Shown in pieces: positions 44,840 to 56,741 of a DNA stretch of 64,000 bases (positions are counted from its first letter, which is position 1; the number at the start of each line of letters is the position of its first letter). The notes under the pieces are model-generated. The model saw only the letters and a program-made list of their open reading frames with translations, made no database searches and was not told where the DNA came from. The stretch comes from Prunella strophiata (Eukaryota; Chordata; Aves; Passeriformes; Prunellidae): positions 6,284,508-6,348,507 of the forward strand of contig JAZBQD010000009.1 of assembly GCA_036583965.1 (NCBI GenBank). The letters are read 5' to 3'. The translations under genes and the position numbers were made by a program.

Positions 44840-46340
44840 TGATGGAAGGACAAATATTCCATGTTTGATGGAAGGACAAATATTCCATGTTTGATGGAAG
44901 GACAAATATTCCATGTTTGATGGAAGGACAAATATTCCATGTTTGATGGAAGGACAAATATTCCATGTTTGATGGAAGGACAAATATTCCATGTTTGATG
45001 GAAGGACAAATATTCCATGTTTGATGGAAGGACAAATATTCCATGTTTGATGGAAGGACAAATATTCCATGTTTGATGGAAGGACAAATATTCCATGTTT
45101 GATGGAAGGACAAATATTCCATGTTTCATGGAAGGACAAATATTCCATGTTTCATGGAAGGACAAATATTCCATGTTTGATGGAAGGACAAATATTCCAT
45201 GTTTGATGGAAGGACAAATATTCCATGTTTGATGGAAGGACAAATATTCCATGTTTGATGGAAGGACAAATATTCCATGTTTCATGGAAGGACAAATATT
45301 CCATGTTTCATGGAAGGACAAATATTCCATGTTTCATGGAAGGACAAATATTCCATGTTTGATGGAAGGACAAATATTCCATGTTTGATGGAAGGACAAA
45401 TATTCCATGTTTGATGGAAGGACAAATATTCCATGTTTCATGGAAGGACAAATATTCCATGTTTGATGGAAGGACAAATATTCCATGTTTGATGGAAGGA
45501 CAAATATTCCATGTTTGATGGAAGGACAAATATTCCATGTTTGATGGAAGGACAAATATTCCATGTTTCATGGAAGGACAAATATTCCATGTTTCATGGA
45601 AGGACAAATATTCCATGTTTGATGGAAGGACAAATATTCCATGTTTGATGGAAGGACAAATATTCCATGTTTCATGGAAGGACAAATATTCCATGTTTCA
45701 TGGAAGGACAAATATTCCATGTTTGATGGAAGGACAAATATTCCATGTTTGATGGAAGGACAAATATTCCATGTTTCATGGAAGGACAAATATTCCATGT
45801 TTGATGGAAGGACAAATATTCCATGTTTGATGGAAGGACAAATATTCCATGTTTGATGGAAGGACAAATATTCCATGTTTGATGGAAGGACAAATATTCC
45901 ATGTTTCATGGAAGGACAAATATTCCATGTTTGATGGAAGGACAAATATTCCATGTTTGATGGAAGGACAAATATTCCATGTTTGATGGAAGGACAAATA
46001 TTCCATGTTTGATGGAAGGACAAATATTCCATGTTTGATGGAAGGACAAATATTCCATGTTTCATGGAAGGACAAATATTCCATGTTTGATGGAAGGACA
46101 AATATTCCATGTTTGATGGAAGGACAAATATTCCATGTTTGATGGAAGGACAAATATTCCATGTTTGATGGAAGGACAAATATTCCATGTTTGATGGAAG
46201 GACAAATATTCCATGTTTGATGGAAGGACAAATATTCCATGTTTGATGGAAGGACAAATATTCCATGTTTGATGGAAGGACAAATATTCCATGTTTGATG
46301 GAAGGACAAATATTCCATGTTTGATGGAAGGACAAATATC
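44840..46340. repeat. 26-bp minisatellite, block 3 (~58 copies)
   Basis: Highly homogeneous units differing almost only at one base (gtttgatgg versus gtttcatgg). Because 26 is not a multiple of three, the open frames here are chance products of a stop-free triple unit. Confidence 0.97.
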
Positions 46341-46559
46341 CCTGGAGAATTAAGGGCAGCAAAGCCCCTCTAATTCCCACCCCAGCGATTTCCAGGGTAG
46401 CTGAGCTAATCCAGAGTGGATTAGCTGCAGGGTCAAGGGCAGGACAGGGCTGCAAGGTTGGTGGCAGCAGTGCAGCAGCACCCTGCTGCTCATCCCTGCT
46501 GCTCCAGCAAAACCTCCCTGCAGGCAGCTTTCCAGCAGCTGGAGGGTGTGACACATAAC

Positions 46560-46905
46560 TCATACCTTTCCAGAAAAGCATTATGAAATACACTTTAAAC
46601 CCTGCTACTCTGGCTAAGCTAGCAGCTAGCTTGTGAGTTTCCATGTAAAGGAAAAATGAAAATAAAATCAGTTAACACAATAATCTGTTCTAGTAAGAAA
46701 ACCCTTCACACCTGTAAAAACAAAATTCTGTCCCATAAGAGTTCACAAAAAAAAAAAAATGTAAACACCTAAGCAGAGAAAGAGTCTTAATAAATTATTA
46801 ACCAGTTAGATTTAACACAGTGCCTTCTGATATCCCTATAAAAATATGAGCTATACAATAAAGATTCAGCTTTTCTGCTCAAAAAATCAAGAGTCCCATG
46901 TGGTT
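46560..46905 (+). mobile_element. LTR-like element (family D)
   Basis: The AT-rich segment ends with a promoter/poly-A arrangement typical of an LTR: atccctataaaaatatgagc, then tacaataaagattcagc and tctgctcaaaaaatcaag. There is no coding capacity. Boundaries are approximate. Confidence 0.45.
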
Positions 46906-49900
46906 CTATTGCAGCAGGAGGGAATCTGCTGGAATTCTCAGGGAGAAGGGGCTGGAGTGCAGAGCCAGAGGTTTGCCCTCCTCTGCTGCCAGCTCCCTGT
47001 TCTTTCTCAGAGAGCAAACTGAAGAATGTTTGTTTGCTGTGTCCAGTATTTCTGCCTGGCTCCTCCTGAAGGATCATCTAATCACAATTAGCAAAGAGCA
47101 CCAGAGAGCAAAAGTGAGATGTTCACAATCCAACAAAACCCTTCGTGCCCCTGGCAGCACCTGGAACCTTTTTCCTCTCAGAAACAGCAAAGGTGTAACT
47201 CTCCTTTTGGGTTTAATTCTCCTTTTGGTTTTCACTCTGCTTGTAAACATTTCCAGGAATAAAACCCTGCCAGGGCTGATCCTGGTAAAGATTTGGGGCT
47301 CACCCACCAAAACCCCAGCCAGCCTCTGCTCCTGCATGGAACCCCCCAAGGTTTTGCCTCAGATGGACCCATTTAAGATGAAATCTGGAGTTCATGGTGA
47401 GATTTCAGAGCCCAGCATCTCCTCTGGACTCCAGACACAATTTTGGAGCCTAACCCAAGAGGGAAAGAGCAGCCAAAGCCATGAGTGAGAGCATCCCTGA
47501 GGGACATGTCCCACTCAGAACAGCCTCTACCTGCTGTCCCCAAGGCATCTGGCCTGCAGGTGTTGCCAGATTAATATTTCCTGCTAATTGCTGCTGCCCA
47601 GAGGTGCCCATCACACACAGACAGGGCCTCTCCGACATGCTTTGCACAGAAATCAATGCCTAAGTGGAATTTGCACAGAACACTGCCTCCCTGGGTATTG
47701 TCACTCTCCTCTGGAATTTGGGAATCAATGGGCCATAGGAAACTGTCAAGCTGACATCCTTTCTGTCCTCAAGATGTTTGCTGGCCTCCACTGAGGATGC
47801 AACAAAGATGTTCCAGTCAAAGGAAAAAACATCATTTCTGTGGAGCAGAGAGAAGGTGGAAGAAAAGGGAAGGGGGAAAATGTGGTTTAGGAGCTGCTTT
47901 GTTTCCCTGTTCAGGGGTTTTGTGGAGGGGGAAGAAAAGCATCTTCTGGAGCACTTTCACTGGTTTTGGGGTTTTTTTTTCTTTGCATGCAAGCCCAGAG
48001 TTGCTGTGGGTTCCTGGAGAGCAAGGAACGTGTGGAGCTGGCACTGAGTGAGAACCTTTTCCTGTTCATTTCTGCTCAGGGGACAGGTCTGCATGCACTG
48101 AGGAGGAGGAGGAGAAGCCAGGAATGAGGAAAACATTGCAAATCCTGCCCTGACCTGAGAGCTCTGCTGGTGGTGCTGAAGATGCCCGTGCCCTGCCCTG
48201 GGCTCCTGCAGGAGCAGCTGGCACAGCAGCCACCCAGCAGAGTCCTGGTGCCTTTAAATAAACTCAACTCCCCCGGGCACTCTGTGGTTGATGCAAATGC
48301 AGCAGGGAGGTGACAGGGGAGGTGACAGCCGTGACTGAGGGCCTGGCAGTAATTACACCTGAGTGCTTCTGGGCTTGGGGGAGGCACAGCTCCCCTTTCC
48401 ACACTCCCCGTGCCCTCTCTGGTCTCCAGGAACCAGCAGGTTTCATGAGCAGGAGTTTGGCCACCTCTGCACCCACAGGGGCAGAATTAGAGACAAAAAT
48501 CCTGCCCAGGCTGGGGCTTTCAGGGGGCTGAATTCTAATTTCAGCACTTCATATCTATCAAGCCAACAGTTCTGCCACCAGCTCCTTCCAAAAGCCTCTT
48601 GAAAATCTTCCTCCTCTGCTTTTCTCCTGGCTCCCCATTCCCCAGATCCTCTGCTCTCCAAGATATCAAGGGTGTATTAATTGCAGCTATTGCTCACTTC
48701 TGATTCAGAAACATTCCTGGTTCTGCATAATACCTAATTGGATGCTGTTGCTAGAAGGTGTTCACACGTTCCCCCCTGAGCACCTCATCCCAGTTTTCCC
48801 TGCTGCTCAGCAGAGCTCTGAGCAGGGCTCTGTTGGTGACAGCTCCCTGCTGCCACCACGGCCTCTGAGTCACCCACCCGAGCTGTTCTTGCTGATGCCA
48901 CGGTGTTTTCTGCTCCCAGCACCTCCCTGCCTGACAATGGCACTGCTCAGAGCTCCCTGCACCAACTCCAGGCTGTGATTCACCCCCTCCCAGGCAGCAG
49001 AGACCCTCGGGAGCCTCCTCTGGAAGGCAGGGAGGGTTTCCTGCCTCTGGGAGAGGCTGGCAGGACAATCCCGGCGCCTGGTGGCTCCAGAATTTCAAGG
49101 CTGAGCCCCGGTTTTAAGGCAGATTTCCCAGTTCTCCATTTGTGGTGTTGCTCTTTCAATCATCCCTCTTTCCCTACGGAATTTTTGCCTGAGGTTGAAG
49201 TTGTGCCTCGGGAAGGAAAGGGAAGAAGTTTTTTCCCAGAGCATCCCTGTGAGGGAGCAGAACCTTGCCCAGGACTGTGCTCTGCCCTCCCAGCTGAAAC
49301 CCAGAGCACACATCTCTGCAGAAGGATGTCCTGAGGCTGAATTTCTCTGGGAATTCACTGCCTGCTGCTTTCAGGCCCTATGGAAATCTCATCCTGCCAG
49401 GTTTCTTAGCAAGTCCTCATGGAAGGGAAGAATTCAGGGATATCTTCCCTAGAGGGGGAGGAATGCTCCTGTAGCTTCTTTTAGCCTGTCCTTCTGCTAA
49501 TAAAAAGCAGCTTCCATTTTCAAAGGAATCTTTAAAATTAAAGTTTAAGGCCTTGTCTTCATTCAAAGCTCTCAACCAAATATGGTTTTATCAGAAATCC
49601 TCCAATTTTAACATTTTCTCACTCCAACACGTTAAACTTCAGCAAGGAGAGGTCATAGTGGATTGGTTTGTGTTGTTTGCTTTGGGGTTTCTGTCATGAA
49701 TAATCCTTTTAGGAGCACTTTGGGGTATAAATAGTTCCCTCCAGCACCAATCTCCTCCCAGAAAAGCCCAGCACTGCCCCTGCCCAGGGAATTCTGGAGA
49801 GGTTTGGGTCCTGCCTGGCAGAGCCTCGGGTTCCTCCTGTTCTTTGAGGATCTGTGGGTGCAGGGCAAGCTTTGATCTCTGCAACATTTGGCAGATGAAT

Positions 49901-51172
49901 TTCTCAAGCTGGAGCTGCTCCAGACACAGCCCACTTGAGCCCTTCTCAGCTGGGTGGAGAGGATGGGCAGAAAAGGCTTTTTTAAAATAATTTCTGACTC
50001 TGTGCTTTCAGCTTTGGACACACAAGCAGAAATCCTGGGCACATCTCGATTTTCAGTGGTTAAAGGGAAGGATTTATTCCCTCACATAGGGATGGTCTCT
50101 GCCAGAGGCAGCTCTTCAGCCTGGAAGATATTGGTTCTTATTAAACAGTGCATTACTATAGACCCAGCATCCTGTTCTTTACAAAAGCTCTTTTTTTCTC
50201 CTCATAATTCCTTTATCTGTATCCTAATGCCAAATCTCTCTGATGAGATCTGAGCCTCTGACTAATCTAATAAATTCCCAGCTTCATGAATGCTGGTGAT
50301 CTGTATTCCTTTAGAATCTGTGCTGTGTTTGAGATCATCCACCAATGTCTGCAAATAACTCGTAATCAGTCACAGACCCAATTGTATTAATTTTGAGGAA
50401 TTGGGAAGGTTGAATCTCTTCACTTCCCACCCCCCTTAGTTATGTACAAAAGTGGCTGAAATTTGAGCAAAAAACTTACTTTGAAGTGCTGGATAAAATG
50501 TGGCAAATATTTAAGTTTGGGGGTTTTTTTTTCATTATTTGTTTTTGTCTGTCTAATGTTCACATTTTGGAACTTGGCATTTGAAGTGTAAAACAATTTA
50601 ATTGCAGAAATAGTTTGTGTTAATTCCTTGGCTGAACAAACCCTTTTTTCTTCCCCTCCAGCCCTGTTTATGCAGCACCTGGCACAGGGATACTGTAGCT
50701 CTTGAGTCCTTCAGCCAGACTTTATTAAAAGTAAATAATAATAATTCAGATTGAAGCCGTCAAATATTTGCCCTCCACTTATGTCAGCGAGCACTCATTG
50801 AACATCTGCTCTTTCCATTGCCACTCCTCCCCCTGAGCTTGTTTGCAAAAATGCTTGCCAAAAGCAGCAAGTTCCAGAGGAGAGCTCTTTTTTCCCCCTT
50901 TTCCCTCCTCCCCTCTTTTCCTCGGATTTCTGGGGGTTTGCCCCAAACCATCCATGACTCAGATTTGCCCCCAGTCCCTTGGAGCAGCTTTGATGAGGAT
51001 GTGTCAATCAGCACAGCCTTCACATGACCCCCCCTTGCTCCAAGTGCCACTTCCCTGCATTTAAAACCCCAAAAAACACAATTAATTATTGCCCTGTCCC
51101 TCGTGGCAAGCTCCCATCTCAGAGGGAAGGCTCTGAGTGTTCCTCCATCCACTTCTCCTCAAATTTCACATC
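46906..51172. other. Unique sequence, no gene recognised
   Basis: About 4.3 kb, presumably DRD2 intron 1 or upstream DNA. Open frames are short, overlap on both strands and show no family motif or paired splice sites. T-rich stretches occur at 47970 and 50522. Confidence 0.5.
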
Positions 51173-51809
51173 CTGATTGTGAAAAATGCATATTACATGA
51201 TTGGCTTCTCGCAAATATTATATGTATCATGTTGTATTAATTTTGTAGTGCTATATTGATGTTTTAATAATATAGTAAATATAGTGTTATAGTTAAATTG
51301 TGGGGTTTTGTAATTAAAGTAGAGACTATGGATGTAAGATTTTTTACAGGAGGAATGGGGTATTCACACAGGGATAGCAGCCACAGGGCACCCAGATCTC
51401 CCAGGGAAGAGAGAATTTATGACTCTTATCAGAAGGAACCAAATCCTTTCTGCATTGCTGAGACTGTGAGACGCCGAGAGACTGAGAGTGAGAAGATGAC
51501 AAAAACCAGATGAAATCCTTTGTTTTAGGTGGAATTTATGCATCATGCATGGGGTATATGAATATGCAACAGGTTATTGCTTTTAAGGGTTAATCCTCTG
51601 TTAAACGGGTGTGCCTTCGGGGCTTGATTAGCCCAGGAGGGCACCCGGACCGTTTCGTAAGTCTTTGTTTTTATTGTCTCGTATTGTCCTATCTAAACTG
51701 TTCAAATTTTATTTACTCTAATTATATTACTATTTTTATAACCATCCTATTTCTATTAAACTTTTAAAAATTTAAAAAAAACCAAATGATTGGCGTTTTT
51801 CACACTGAT
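51173..51809 (+). mobile_element. Solo LTR with 5-bp target-site duplication
   Basis: The element runs 51178-51804 (627 bp), beginning tgtgaaaaatgc and ending gcgtttttcaca, an inverted terminal pair. It is flanked by the direct duplication ctgat (51173-51177 and 51805-51809). A tctattaaacttttaaa near the 3' end provides an ATTAAA-type poly-A signal. No internal region remains, so it is a solo LTR of an endogenous retrovirus formed by LTR-LTR recombination. The 5-bp duplication fits an ERV of the class II/III range. Confidence 0.88.
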
Positions 51810-52512
51810 GATCCTTAATCAGTTACTCCCAGGGCTAAACCAGCTCAGCTCTTCAAATCCTGACTTCCAGCACCCACCTCTGTCATCTCTGCAGGCAAAA
51901 GCAGAGGAGGAGAATCCACCCCTCGCTCTGGATTCGTCCTTTCCCAGCTGCTGCCCCAGCGTGGGCACTGAGCCCTGCAGGAATCGTGCTGCATCAGCAG
52001 CTCTGGGAACCAGCATCTGTTCATCCTGGGGACTCCTGCAGCTCCTGCTCTGCCCTGGGGCCTCTCCACCACCAGTTTTTGCCTGATCTCCTCGCTCTGA
52101 CCTTCCTCTGTGCCCTCCAGAACGCTTCATTGCCTTTGAGAGATGGAATATCTCATTCCTCCCTGCTCTGCCTCCCCACCCTGGCGCTGCTGCATCATCG
52201 TGTCCCCTCTCTGCTCAGCTTGCCTCACCCACAGAGACACAAATCCCCCAAATTTCCTGCTCCTTGCTTTGCCACGAAACCTCACAATCTTGGGAAAATC
52301 ATTGCTCCCAGGCAAGGTGTTCAGTTTCCCTAAGAGAGGTGCTCAGCTGGTCACCCTGTGGCTGTTTCTGTGCATTTTGGGCAATGTTTATCCCTGCCTG
52401 GCCTTTGGAATTGTTTGCCTGGCCAATCAAACTTGCCAAGATTTAAAATTCTCTCATGTTTAGTGAATTCTGGGAGTGGAAGGATTTTGCTTCCATCAGG
52501 TGTGGTACCACC

Positions 52513-55450
52513 TGTTTTCCAGGTGAAATCATGGCTATTTTCCAGGTGAAATCATGGTTATTTTCAAGATTAAATCATGTCTGTTTTAAGATGAAATCAT
52601 GGCTATTTCCAAGTGAAATCATGACTATTTTCCAGGTGAAATCATGACTATTTTCCAGGTGAAATCATGGCTATTTTAAGGTGAAATCATGGCTATTTTC
52701 CAGGTGAAATCATGGCTATTTTCCAAGTGAAATCATGACTATTTTCCAGGTGAAACCATGGCTATTTCCAAGTGAAATCATGACTATTTTCCAAGTGAAA
52801 TCATGGCTATTTTAAGGTGAAATCATGGCTATTTTCCAGGTGAAATCATGGCTATTTCCAAGTGAAATCATGGCTATTTTAAGGTGAAATCATGGCTATT
52901 TCTAAGTGAAACCATGGCTATTTCCAAGTGAAATCATGGCTATTTTCCAGGTGAAATCATGGCTATTTTAAGGTGAAATCATGGCTATTTTCCAGGTGAA
53001 ATCATGGCTATTTCCAAGTGAAATCATGACTATTTTCCAGGTGAAACCATGGCTATTTCCAAGTGAAATCATGACTATTTTCCAAGTGAAATCATGGCTA
53101 TTTTAAGGTGAAATCATGGCTATTTTCCAGGTGAAATCATGGCTATTTCCAAGTGAAATCATGGCTATTTCCAAGTGAAATCATGGCTATTTCTAAGTGA
53201 AACCATGGCTATTTCCAAGTGAAATCATGGCTATTTTCCAGGTGAAATCATGGCTATTTCTAAGTGAAACCATGGCTATTTTCCAGGTGAATCATGGCTA
53301 TTTCCAAGTGAAATCATGGCTATTTTAAGGTGAAATCATGGCTATTTTCCAGGTGAAATCATGGCTATTTTAAGGTGAAATCATGGCTATTTTCCAAGTG
53401 AAATCATGGCTATTTCTAAGTGAAACCATGGCTATTTCCAAGTGAAATCATGGCTATTTTCCAGGTGAAACCATGGCTATTTTAAGGTGAAATCATGGCT
53501 ATTTTCCAGGTGAAATCATGGCTATTTTAAGGTGAAATCATGGCTATTTTCCAGGTGAAATCATGGCTATTTTCCAGGTGAAATCATGGCTATTTTCCAG
53601 GTGAAATCATGGCTATTTTCCAGGTGAAATCATGGCTATTTTCCAGGTGAAATCATGGCTATTTCCAAGTGAAATCATGGCTATTTTAAGGTGAAATCAT
53701 GGCTATTTTCCAGGTGAAATCATGGCTATTTTCCAAGTGAAATCATGGCTATTTTCCAGGTGAAACCATGGCTATTTCCAAGTGAAATCATGGCTATTTT
53801 AAGGTGAAATCATGGCTATTTCTAAGTGAAACCATGGCTATTTTCCAGGTGAAATCATGGCTATTTTAAGGTGAAATCATGGCTATTTCTAAGTGAAACC
53901 ATGGCTATTTTCCAGGTGAAATCATGGCTATTTCTAAGTGAAACCATGGCTATTTTCCAGGTGAAACCATGGCTATTTTAAGGTGAAATCATGGCTATTT
54001 TCCAGGTGAAATCATGGCTATTTCCAAGTGAAATCATGGCTATTTCTAAGTGAAACCATGGCTATTTTCCAGGTGAAATCATGGCTATTTTAAGGTGAAA
54101 TCATGGCTATTTCCAAGTGAAATCATGGCTATTTCTAAGTGAAACCATGGCTATTTCCAAGTGAAATCATGACTATTTTCCAGGTGAAACCATGGCTATT
54201 TTAAGGTGAAATCATGGCTATTTCCAAGTGAAATCATGGCTATTTTCCAGGTGAAATCATGGCTATTTTAAGGTGAAACCATGGCTATTTCCAAGTGAAA
54301 TCATGGCTATTTTCCAGGTGAAATCATGGCTATTTTAAGGTGAAATCATGGCTATTTCCAAGTGAAATCATGGCTATTTTCCAGGTGAAATCATGGCTAT
54401 TTTCCAGGTGAAATCATGGCTATTTCCAAGTGAAATCATGACTATTTTCCAGGTGAATCATGGCTATTTCCAAGTGAAATCATGGCTATTTTCCAGGTGA
54501 AATCATGGCTATTTCCAAGTGAAATCATGGCTATTTCCAAGTGAAATCATGGCTATTTCCAGGTGAAATCATGGCTATTTTCCAGGTGAAACCATGGCTA
54601 TTTCTAAGTGAAACCATGGCTATTTCCAAGTGAAATCATGGCTATTTCTAAGTGAAACCATGGCTATTTTCCAGGTGAAATCATGGCTATTTCCAAGTGA
54701 AATCATGGCTATTTCCAAGTGAAATCATGGCTATTTCCAAGTGAAATCATGGCTATTTCCAAGTGAAATCATGACTATTTTCCAGGTGAAATCATGGCTA
54801 TTTTCCAGGTGAAATCATGGCTATTTTCCAGGTGAAATCATGGCTATTTCCAAGTGAAATCATGGCTATTTCCAGTGAAATCATGGCTATTTTAAGGTGA
54901 AATCATGGCTATTTTCCAGGTGAAATCATGGCTATTTTAAGGTGAAATCATGGCTATTTTCCAGGTGAAATCATGGCTATTTTAAGGTGAAATCATGGCT
55001 ATTTTAAGGTGAAATCATGGCTATTTCCAAGTGAAATCATGGCTATTTTCCAGGTGAAATCATGGCTATTTTCCAGGTGAAATCATGGCTATTTCCAAGT
55101 GAAATCATGACTATTTTCCAGGTGAAACCATGGCTATTTCCAAGTGAAATCATGGCTATTTTCCAGGTGAAATCATGGCTATTTCCAAGTGAAATCATGG
55201 CTATTTCCAAGTGAAATCATGACTATTTTCCAGGTGAATCATGGCTATTTCCAAGTGAAATCATGGCTATTTTAAGGTGAAATCATGGCTATTTCTAAGT
55301 GAAACCATGGCTATTTTCCAGGTGAAATCATGGCTATTTCCAAGTGAAATCATGACTATTTTCCAGGTGAAATCATGGCTATTTCCAAGTGAAATCATGG
55401 CTATTTTAAGGTGAAATCATGGCTATTTCCAAGTGAAATCATGACTATTT
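52513..55450. repeat. 22/23-bp minisatellite, ~130 copies, mixed variants
   Basis: Units end gtgaaatcatggctat and begin with one of four short variants: tttccag, ttccaa, tttaag or ttctaa. There are point changes such as atgacta and aaccatgg. Two or three units are repeated as larger blocks, showing higher-order duplication. Every ttttccag/gtgaaat unit looks like an acceptor directly followed by a donor. Confidence 0.97.
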
Positions 55451-56247
55451 TGGCACAGGAATCAGACACACTCTTAGTGGTCACTGTGTTGTCCCACCTG
55501 ACACATTAAATATAATATTTTTATGGGAATGCTGAAAGCTGATGGACGTGTGCAAGTTATTGAACTCCATCTTCAGTAATTGCTCTGCCTGTTTTTCTTT
55601 TTTCATTCTTTTTTCTAACGTGTGTTTATTGTCTCTACAAACAATGCCTCTTAAGCTAAATTTTGATGGTTGTGATTGTGAGGCCTCCTGAATCAGAAAT
55701 TCAATGGTAAAAACTAAATTGCAAAGTGTAGACCCAAAGAATCTTGACTTTATTATTATTATTATCCCTCCTTGTCATTTTCTGTTAGGGTTGTGATTTC
55801 CTAATTGATTCTGCCTTCACACTGAGAGAGAGAAAAAAAAATTAAATCTTGAGATAAATAAAAATAACACTTGGAAAGGATGACAAAGGCAAAAGCACCA
55901 GACATCACATGTAGACAAACATCCTCCCACAGAACGGGCTCCTGCACATGGATTTCTCCTTTCATTAGTGAAAATCTCTCAGGAAATGCAGGTTGGGCCC
56001 CAGGGAGGGTGGCTGGAGCAGGGGAGGGTGAGGTGGCAGTGCCAGGATGGGACATCCACCCCTGCCAGCAGCTGTACCCCAGAGAGCAGAGGAATCCCCA
56101 CATCTGTGCTGGGGGGAGCAAAGCAGGAGAGCCCCTGAGCAAGGCAGTGCCTTTGTGCAAATGCTGCTTTGATTTCAGTTCCAGGGCAGCAGTTTAGGCC
56201 AGGCCTGGCTCCTTCAGCTCTCCAGAGCCAACACTGGGCCATCAAAA
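55451..56247. other. Unique sequence
   Basis: No gene was seen. A TTA microsatellite is near 55751. Confidence 0.5.
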
Positions 56248-56741
56248 TGAGAGGAATACTGGAGGTCCCTTTACAAACAAGCTGTGGGTCTGCTGGTAGA
56301 TAAAGTTAGCACTGGAAGATAAAAGAAACAATGGGGAGGATTCCACTGATTGATGAATGGGAAGAGATATTTGCTTTTACAAATAAACTCTAGGTTTGCT
56401 GATACATGAAATTAGACATTGTAAGATGAAAGAAACAATAGGAAAGAGAATCCCTAAGTTCTGTAAGAATTAAAAATTAAGGAGAGGGTTATACATTAGA
56501 GGGAAATCTTTGGTATCAGGTGTTTTGGGAAGTCTGAACCTCTCAAGTACCTCAGAAATGGGGAAAGAGAGAGGGAAATGAGGGAAATTGGGATAAAAAG
56601 GAGGCTGTGTCCTCCAAAAATGTGAGAGACCCCAGGGGAATGCCCCATGGACTCTCCCTTTATTCGAATAAAGTAAAAGGACTCCTCTGTCTCCTTTTTG
56701 GGCATAAACCTCTGATGTTTGTGGATTCATTTTTCTTAACA
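56248..56741 (+). mobile_element. LTR-like element (family E)
   Basis: It begins tgagaggaatactgg and ends tcttaaca. Within it are gggataaaaaggaggctgtg (TATA), then ctccctttattcgaataaag and a U5-like ctctgtctcctttttggg. These are the layout of an ERV LTR with poly-A signal. No internal coding region is present. Ends are tentative. Confidence 0.6.

Noticed and set aside
42472..46340. CRISPR-like array
   Set aside because: The repeats are directly adjacent with no unique spacers, and the genome is vertebrate.
42483..46644. Frames up to 358 residues rich in Phe, Met and His
   Set aside because: They come from the 26-bp arrays; three units (78 bp) happen to lack stops.
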